From: Erpobdella octoculata
Taxonomy: Eukaryota > Annelida > Clitellata > Hirudinida > Erpobdellidae
Direction: 5' to 3'
DNA: 64,000 nucleotides
NCBI GenBank assembly: GCA_963978895.1
Contig: OZ022241.1
Span: forward strand, 2,540,996 to 2,604,995
The stretch's first letter is position 1; the number at the start of each line of letters is the position of its first letter. This document shows positions 59,401 through 64,000 of this stretch, piece after piece. Both the position numbers and the translations under genes were made by a program. Under the pieces are notes generated by a model. The model did no database searches. It saw nothing but the letters and a program-made list of their open reading frames with translations, and was not told the DNA's origin.

Positions 59401-60006
59401 TAGTTTATTTATCTATTATTATCATATATTTTATTTTATTCTATTTATTATTATTTTTAATTCGAAGTGGTTGTCTATAGGCGTAAAGTCTTCTAAACCA
59501 CTATAATAAACGTTATCTTATCTTATCTTATCTTATTTCATCCTCACACACTTCACATATCAAGTATTTAGAAGACTGTGGTAAAAGTTTTTTTATTTTA
59601 TTTTATAGACTTGTGATAATACAAAAATATTTAAAAACAATTAAAAGCTGTTTAATTACAAAATGTAAAAGACTTATGTATAACAAAGTCATTAACAGTT
59701 TAATTGTTTTATTATTTATTATTGATTATTTCCATGTTCCTTCGACAGAGTGATCAAATTTCAGTCTGGACGAAGCCCATCACTCCAGCTGGAAGCTACG
59801 CAGTTGGATTCTTCTCCATGAGCATATCCGGCCTTCCAAGTCAAACCTCCGTACAACTGAGCAACATCGGCATATCTGGATCTCCTAGGTACAACGTCAC
59901 AGAGCTCTTTACCGGCTTCCACTACGGCGTCTTCAAACCGTGGCATTATTTCAACTGCGAAGTAGAGCCGACAGGAGCTCTTGTCTTTAAATTCATCGCT
60001 ATTTAA
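53445..60006 (+). CDS. Secreted GH27 alpha-galactosidase-like protein, probable pseudoenzyme
   Basis: Glycoside hydrolase family 27 fold, normally lysosomal or secreted alpha-galactosidase/N-acetylgalactosaminidase. Exons: 53445-53611, 54549-54723, 55019-55196, 55789-55886, 56326-56484, 56676-56873, 59749-60006; in phase, 410 aa, family length. A signal peptide (MKKVTVTLISLGLFSILEFS) precedes LDNGL. Family landmarks: LGWTTGERYSC, VIGDCWMDEQRD, TCAGYPGS, DWGIDMVTVDAC, ACNWPM, SQTCNSF, INQDAL and a C-terminal beta domain. Compared with human GLA, the nucleophile Asp (170) is kept (about residue 161) and Asp93 is kept, but Trp47, Asp92, Tyr134, Lys168, Glu203, Arg227 and the acid/base Asp231 are replaced. 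Hydrolysis is therefore unlikely; a sugar-binding or structural role is possible. Intron 3 begins GC rather than GT. Intron 6 holds a LINE. Reading frames are intact, so this is not simple decay. Confidence 0.9.
53955..54290 (-). repeat. Two adjacent copies of repeat D in GH27 intron 1
   Basis: On plus, ATAGTTTATAGTCCTTTACA at 53959 and ATAGCTTATAGTCTTTTACA at 54121 each start a copy (to about 54065 and 54290). They are diverged from each other. Confidence 0.8.
55250..55465. mobile_element. SINE-like element, GH27 intron 3
   Basis: A GC-richer block. GACTGGTTAGACCATTGGAC is weakly A-box-like; downstream are AGTGGTTGTAATATCGCC and GGTAGGCGTTTATAAATGG, the latter shared with 28075. A tRNA origin is plausible but not proven. 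Confidence 0.45.
57518..57670 (+). repeat. Dispersed repeat H, copy in GH27 intron 6
   Basis: GGTATCTTTTGACGCTTAAA, TGCTGTCGATGACAATAATG and CAGATCGATTGAACAGAATT. An inverted relative is at 60610-60715. The CGGATCGATTGGACA segment also flanks the LTR element (41843 and 43935). Confidence 0.7.
57790..59550 (+). mobile_element. 5'-truncated CR1/L2-group LINE with open reverse transcriptase
   Basis: Inserted in sense in GH27 intron 6. It lacks the endonuclease domain and 5' region. The 3' end finishes in short tandem TTATC repeats (about 59510-59540), typical of this LINE group. The open frame and tail suggest a recent insertion. Target-site duplication not resolved. Confidence 0.85.
57802..59373 (+). 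CDS. Non-LTR reverse transcriptase (C-terminal part of LINE ORF2)
   Basis: Makes cDNA at the target site for LINE retrotransposition. About 520 codons, open throughout. Finger/palm motifs in order: KSPGIDALHPMFLRE, WKDAIIVPLFKKG, NYRPVSLTCIICKVMEKII, QHGFVQRRSCLTNLLD, VYLDFAKAFDKVPH, SGVPQGSVLGPLLFVLFIND, catalytic FADDTKL, then LGVVVHNSGK and a C-terminal region ending in WNDLDDDTV...FKVALSRHGY typical of CR1/L2-like elements. The upstream endonuclease is missing and the frame begins without a credible start (first ATG 57841), so this is the remnant of a 5'-truncated insertion, not able to move itself. Strand matches the host gene. Confidence 0.92.
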   Translation: MFNFDSKLSKPVNMFKGKIDEKMTDVVITKENVERHLKDLKTDKSPGIDALHPMFLREVRHEISDVLAEIMNRSLKTGEIPRDWKDAIIVPLFKKGSRSEASNYRPVSLTCIICKVMEKIIQLELMNHIRHHSILINSQHGFVQRRSCLTNLLDCFENVYTHLDKGSPVDIVYLDFAKAFDKVPHTRLMRKIEAAGIGGNIRGWIKEWLADRRQKVGIKGKYSEWKSIKSGVPQGSVLGPLLFVLFINDLDLATCSKVSKFADDTKLSMKVECELDAKILRKDLAKIYQWSLDWQMMFNVDKCSVMHMGKRNQEFQYEMGGILLKTSEEERDLGVVVHNSGKPSRQCAEAAKRANKILGLVKRTIISRNQEIIIRLYKCLVRPHLEYCVQAWSPVLKKDIVVLEKVQRRATKLIKHLSQLPYEERLKQCGLTTLEKRRSRGDLIEAYKIITGKEDLTPAMFFEQPPIQSTRGHRFKLFKKQEKTLKKAFFSSRVVNIWNDLDDDTVASETTTSFKVALSRHGY

Positions 60007-60056
60007 AAGCTCTGTGGTGTAACCATTTTGGCAGTATTATGTCGACTTGCCATAAG

Positions 60057-60062
60057 AATAAA
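60057..60062 (+). promoter_or_regulatory. Poly(A) signal of the GH27 gene
   Basis: AATAAA 51 bp after the stop codon. Confidence 0.75.
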
Positions 60063-60069
60063 ACAAAAA

Positions 60070-61180
60070 CAAATGTTTTTTTTTTAATTTTCGGTTAAAT
60101 TTCAAAAATATATAATTAATTATTATTCTATAATACATAATACGTCGTACCTATCAATGTTTAGATGTTAAAGTATTTCAGTTAACACGATAAACGTTGT
60201 TGTTTGTGGAAGATTTGTTCTATATACCTATATTCACGACATACTCACTCTTCATGACAATGCATCATATTAAATTTTGACAATTTTTGAAACAAATTTT
60301 TTATTTAAAACTAGTGAACCACCAAAAACAGTTTTTTACAAAAAAAATTTATTTTGGGATGATGACAAGTCAACAAAATAGAAAAACATTGACCATAGTC
60401 TTCTAAATACCTGAATTTTTAAAGTAGAAGATGGAAAATATAAGAAACTTTCGAATCACTATGAAAAAACAAACTTTTTATTACAAATTCTTGTTTTGAA
60501 AAACTATTTTTTATTTTTTTGAATTAATCTAAAACTGATGGTTTTATTTCTTTAAAAAAATGTGTACTTTTTTAAAACTTAAATTAATTTTATGTTTTAT
60601 TTTATTTAAATTGTGTCCAATCAATATGAAAATTTAATATATTGCATTGTCATTGACAAGAATTCAATGCACCAAATATTTTTTAAGCGTCAAAAGATAC
60701 CAATAACGCAATCATGGTTTTGTTAGAGTGGTTCAGACGACTGAAGCCTGTGTAAGAACCACTACCTCAACAAAAAATCAAGCTGAATTGACGTGGGCCA
60801 TAATAAGAGTGAACTCTTTGCTCAAGTGAATTACTCAGGGTGGCATTTTTCCTGCTCATAATTTGAACTCAATATCAAAAATTCAAAATAACTTCGAAGT
60901 CAAAGATTCCATTTCAATATACCACCGCATTTGTTGGCAATCTACAAACCATATATATTTATTACTATGTAACTAAAAATAAAAACCAATTTAAGGCAAG
61001 TTTCATAAAAAACTTTTCTGCAGTCTGTCTTGATAACCAATTTCGGCGTGGTTCTTTTATGATAGTAGTAACACCAGTGGGCGGATAGGTTGGGAAAGAA
61101 GTTTTTTTACCAATTTAGTGTTAGATTTATAGGTTTTAACGTATTATTTTGGTCAAGATTATATATAGTACCATAATAAA
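60070..61180. other. Intergenic, GH27 to Pygopus
   Basis: AT-rich. It contains the inverted copy of repeat H at 60610-60715 (AAGCGTCAAAAGATACCAAT). No Pygopus N-terminal exon could be recognised. Confidence 0.45.
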
Positions 61181-61183
61181 ACA

Positions 61184-61268
61184 TGATCAACAGAAGATGC
61201 TATCCTGGTGTGCCATCTATGCGACTAAAACTAGATCCATCAAAAACAGAGCTCCAAGCTCAATTGAG
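61184..61268 (+). pseudogene. Possible fossil LINE fragment
   Basis: A short open stretch reads MRLKLDPSKTELQ, like the N-x-LKLNPSKTEL block after the catalytic motif of CR1/Jockey-type reverse transcriptases. It is only about 85 bp and a chance match is possible. Confidence 0.3.
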
Positions 61269-61282
61269 GTAGCCGGAATTGA

Positions 61283-61370
61283 TTGATCGCGGACATTTTG
61301 ACCGAGACATTTTGACCGGGGACATTTTCACCAGAAACATTCTGACCGGGAAACATTTAGTCCGGTCACC
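61283..61370. repeat. Short tandem repeat GACATTTTGACCGG
   Basis: Five degenerate units of 17-19 bp (GGACATTTTGACCGA, GACATTTTGACCGGG, GACATTTTCACCAGA, ACATTCTGACCGGGA, ACATTTAGTCCGG). Similar arrays occur in many marine invertebrate genomes. Confidence 0.75.
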
Positions 61371-61446
61371 ACCTACGCTCGATGCATAAATAAATTAATA
61401 AAAATAAGCGTTTAAAAATTATAAAATTCAACTTGCAAACAACTGG

Positions 61447-61638
61447 TTAAAGTGCATAATTGGATATTTTTCTAGTTTTAAGAGTTTGGATTTGAGCCAT
61501 CAAATCGGTGAGAGCTTGCAAGCTTTGTTTACGATTGAAATATTTAGATTGCTTTACCGCCGTTATCGCTTGTTTGTCGTTATATTTTAGTTTTTGAAAA
61601 ATTTCAATGCCAAGAGAGAGACCAGTTAAAGGAGGCAA
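61447..61638 (-). other. Unidentified 63-codon open frame
   Basis: Minus-strand frame with balanced composition (GIEIFQKLKYNDKQAITAVK; LQALTDLMAQIQTLK) that begins only with a TTG codon. It may be an exon fragment or chance. No family recognised. Confidence 0.2.
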
Positions 61639-61796
61639 GTTTTTCTTTATGGTAATTTTTCCCGTCGGGATAGGCTGTTTTGTATATTTTATGTCGATTT
61701 TAGAAAATTAGAATTAGATGTGAATAAATGAGCAGTAATTTTTTTCTTATTGCTTTTCATTATAAATAATGATGAACTATAATATTTAAATTGAAG

Positions 61797-63331
61797 ATTC
61801 CCTTCAAAATGGGGACAACAGGGGCTCTTCAAATGGACCAGGGTCAGTACCTCCCAGAAGTTCCTCAACTGGGCAGCCAAATTTTCCACCAAATTCTCAG
61901 CAAGTAAGAACTCCTCTTCAAGTAAGATTATTGTTTTTATTATTTTGGAAGCTAGTTATTTATTATTTGAAGGCCAGAGCTATCGATAACGTGTTCTATG
62001 TCAAAACCACAAATAGCTTCTCTGGCTGAAGTTGACTACTCAATAATTAGTTGGCTCCGTAACATTACTTCTACGGCCAAATAATTTAAAAATAAAAATA
62101 GTATTCACATTTTTTTGATTGAGGGATATACAGGTATATGAAAATTGTAAAATATTCAGGCTTATGTATAAGAAGTTTTTGTAAGACAGTTTGCACGATA
62201 TTTTTAACTTTTCAATTGTTTTTGAAGAGATTTCACTTCATTCTATCTATATCCATTTGTGCCAATTACTGTTTCTGCACTGTCAATAGATTCAATGTTT
62301 TTTATAGTTCATCTGCTACAGTTTTGTTTCAGATGATGTTATCGGGCCAGGGTCAGGGTTGAAGTACAGTAGTTTAATGGTTAAAGCCGACCATATTGGT
62401 TCAAGTTGTAATATTGTAAGCAGATTGTCTTAAGCAGTGTCTAAATTCTGTTGTTGTTGTTGGCTACAGATTCATTTTGTTTAGTTTTGCTGATATTCCT
62501 TGCAGGTTGATGGCTTTTATTTATTAATGGTTTAATTGCTTTTTAAACAAAGTTGTTCATAATTAACAATATTCATCTATTTAAAATATATTAAGATTTT
62601 TTAGCTTTTCTTAAAAAAAACAAAGCTTACAAATTTTGTATATTAATTATTACTTAATTTTATTGATTATTTCACAGTCGCATTCAAATGAAGCGGAGCT
62701 CGTTGAACTATTCAGTCCCGTCAGCGAGCCATCCAATGTTGCTCCTGGTGGAATGTTTGAAGAACAACACCTGCCCAACAGAATGATGAGCCAACAGCAA
62801 CAACCCCCTCACTCAGACATGCCCATGTCTCCATTTCCCCAGGGCAACCCCGGACAGATGATGATGGGACCGAACAATGGGGGCAGTAGACCTCAGATGC
62901 CTCCCGGCAACATGTTTCCTGGAGGTAATATGCCCAGACCCATGGGACCAGGAATGATGCATGGACCTGGCATAGGTCCTGGTGGCATGCCTCCAAATAT
63001 GGGTCCCCATCCCAACATGATGCATCACATGATGCCCATGGCTGGTCCTCCTCTCCCAGGAAGGGTGTATCCACAAAATCAACCTATGATCTACAACCAG
63101 GCCAATCCCAATGCCCCTCCCATCTACCCCTGTGGTTTTTGTCACAAGGAAATAAGAGACAACGACCAAGGCATTTTGTGTGAGAGCGGCTGCAATTTTT
63201 GGTTTCATCGAAATTGCGCTGGCTTGACAGAAAATGCTTATCTTTTCCTGACGAAGGAGGTTTACGTCGAATGGGTCTGCGATAACTGCCTGAGAACGAA
63301 AGATATCCCTTTAATTAAAATAAAATCATGA
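61797..63331 (+). CDS. PYGO: Pygopus, 3' exons with PHD finger (5' exons not found)
   Basis: Nuclear Wnt co-activator: the PHD finger binds methylated H3K4 and, on its other face, the BCL9/Legless HD1 helix in the beta-catenin complex. Two exons are supported: 61797-61903 (enters in phase 1) and 62678-63331, joined in phase 0. The protein has a Gly/Pro/Met/Asn-rich linker (MPPGNMFPGGNMPRPMGPGM), then a C4HC3 finger: YPCGFCHKE, DNDQGILCESGCNFWFHRNC, GLTENAYLFLTKEVYVEWVC, DNC. It ends IPLIKIKS. The CESGCNFWFHR segment is the most diagnostic. The N-terminal NPF-containing homology domain and nuclear localisation signal must lie on upstream exons not recognised here; the acceptor at 61796 has a weak pyrimidine tract. 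Confidence 0.9.
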
Positions 63332-63421
63332 AATCTTATTTTTTTGTTTTTCGGACGTTCAACTATATATATTAAATTATTTTATTTTTGTTTTATGTTT
63401 TTTTTTTATTCTCTTGTTTTA

Positions 63422-63427
63422 AATAAA
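63422..63427 (+). promoter_or_regulatory. Poly(A) signal of Pygopus
   Basis: AATAAA about 90 bp after the stop codon; another AATAAA overlaps the stop region at 63320. Confidence 0.65.
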
Positions 63428-63429
63428 AT

Positions 63430-64000
63430 AGGACATCAAATAGTATTTTTAAGGAAGCAGTTTTATTTGTTTTAAAAAATTAAAGTAGAATCATCATGAA
63501 TGTACAACTCTCTGCTGATATTTCAAGACAGTCTCTTTTTAATTTTTGTTTTGGAATTCATATCGTATACGGAGATCTCTTAAGCACTTATTTCTAAAAA
63601 TGATTTTATGTTTTGTTAATTTAGTTTTCTTGGGTTTATTATTTTTTTTTAATAAGTATTTTAACCTGTTATTTACTCGTATGGTCTTACAAATGCTAAA
63701 TTATTTTTGTCTATGTTGATCTGGTTTGTCCTAAATATAACTATTTGCTAGAAGGTGTAATGTTATTAAAAGTGGAACTAGGGAAATTCTGTTTATATTT
63801 TTCTGAAAACTTTTAATGAGCATCTTTTTTCAAATCCATGTTTGTGGAGCCATCTTGTTCCTTTTACCAGTTTGAATTTGATTTAAATTTGATGTCGAAT
63901 CCCTATTTTTTGCCTAAGAAAGCTTGTTGTTACTATGTGTCTGAGTTAATTTAAGGTGTTTTATAGGATGTTATAAAAATTCTACTGATAAGCCAGAAAT
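63430..64000. other. 3' flank of Pygopus
   Basis: AT/T-rich, with no open frame of note; either alternative 3' untranslated sequence or intergenic. Confidence 0.4.

Noticed and set aside
62333..62357. Candidate Pygopus micro-exon after a good acceptor (TTTTGTTTCAG)
   Set aside because: No donor gives a length divisible by three; 61903 joins 62678 directly in phase 0 without it.

Overview
This is metazoan nuclear DNA: AT-rich, with genes split into many short exons by GT-AG introns and spaced by transposon debris. Every recognisable gene has an animal ortholog (MELK, NAP1, a ProRS-associated editing domain protein, LLPH, BRPF, a GH27 alpha-galactosidase-like protein, Pygopus). Pygopus, BRPF and MELK together suggest a bilaterian invertebrate with a fairly compact genome; the phylum cannot be read from the sequence.

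Layout. 0.55-9.4 kb (+): a complete MELK kinase in 13 coding exons, its introns swollen by minisatellites and two MITE-like elements. 10.8-11.04 kb: a hAT-type MITE with a perfect 8-bp target-site duplication. 11.15-18.85 kb (-): a NAP1 histone chaperone gene of 16 coding exons, five of them micro-exons. Its 3' end lies in four apparently identical 1,111-bp tandem units, so the last exons are present four times. 20.05-20.68 kb (+): a two-exon PRORSD1-like gene. 20.94-21.54 kb (-): LLPH. 22.2-32.9 kb (+): a large BRPF scaffold gene (EPC-like N-terminus, PHD-knuckle-PHD, bromodomain, PWWP). NAP1/PRORSD1 and LLPH/BRPF are head-to-head pairs; PRORSD1/LLPH is tail-to-tail.

34.3-53.4 kb holds no recognised host gene. 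It is a mosaic of dispersed repeat families, long (ATC)n microsatellites, a hAT terminus, and a young 2-kb LTR element (identical-looking 192-bp LTRs, tRNA-Leu-like primer site, polypurine tract, 4-bp TSD) that encodes only a SAP-domain acidic protein and no pol. 53.4-60.0 kb (+): a seven-exon secreted GH27 gene that has lost most known catalytic residues, has a GC-AG intron, and carries a 5'-truncated but open CR1/L2-group LINE in intron 6. 61.8-63.3 kb (+): the 3' part of Pygopus with its PHD finger.

Most genes concern chromatin, transcription or growth: BRPF and Pygopus read histone marks, NAP1 handles histones, LLPH belongs to nucleolar/ribosome biogenesis, MELK is a cell-cycle kinase. 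The clustering is probably incidental. The most unusual points are the NAP1 3' amplification, the GH27 pseudoenzyme, the pol-less SAP-domain LTR element, repeated local duplications that copy splice junctions, and ATC arrays that grew inside some copies of a repeat family but not in sister copies.
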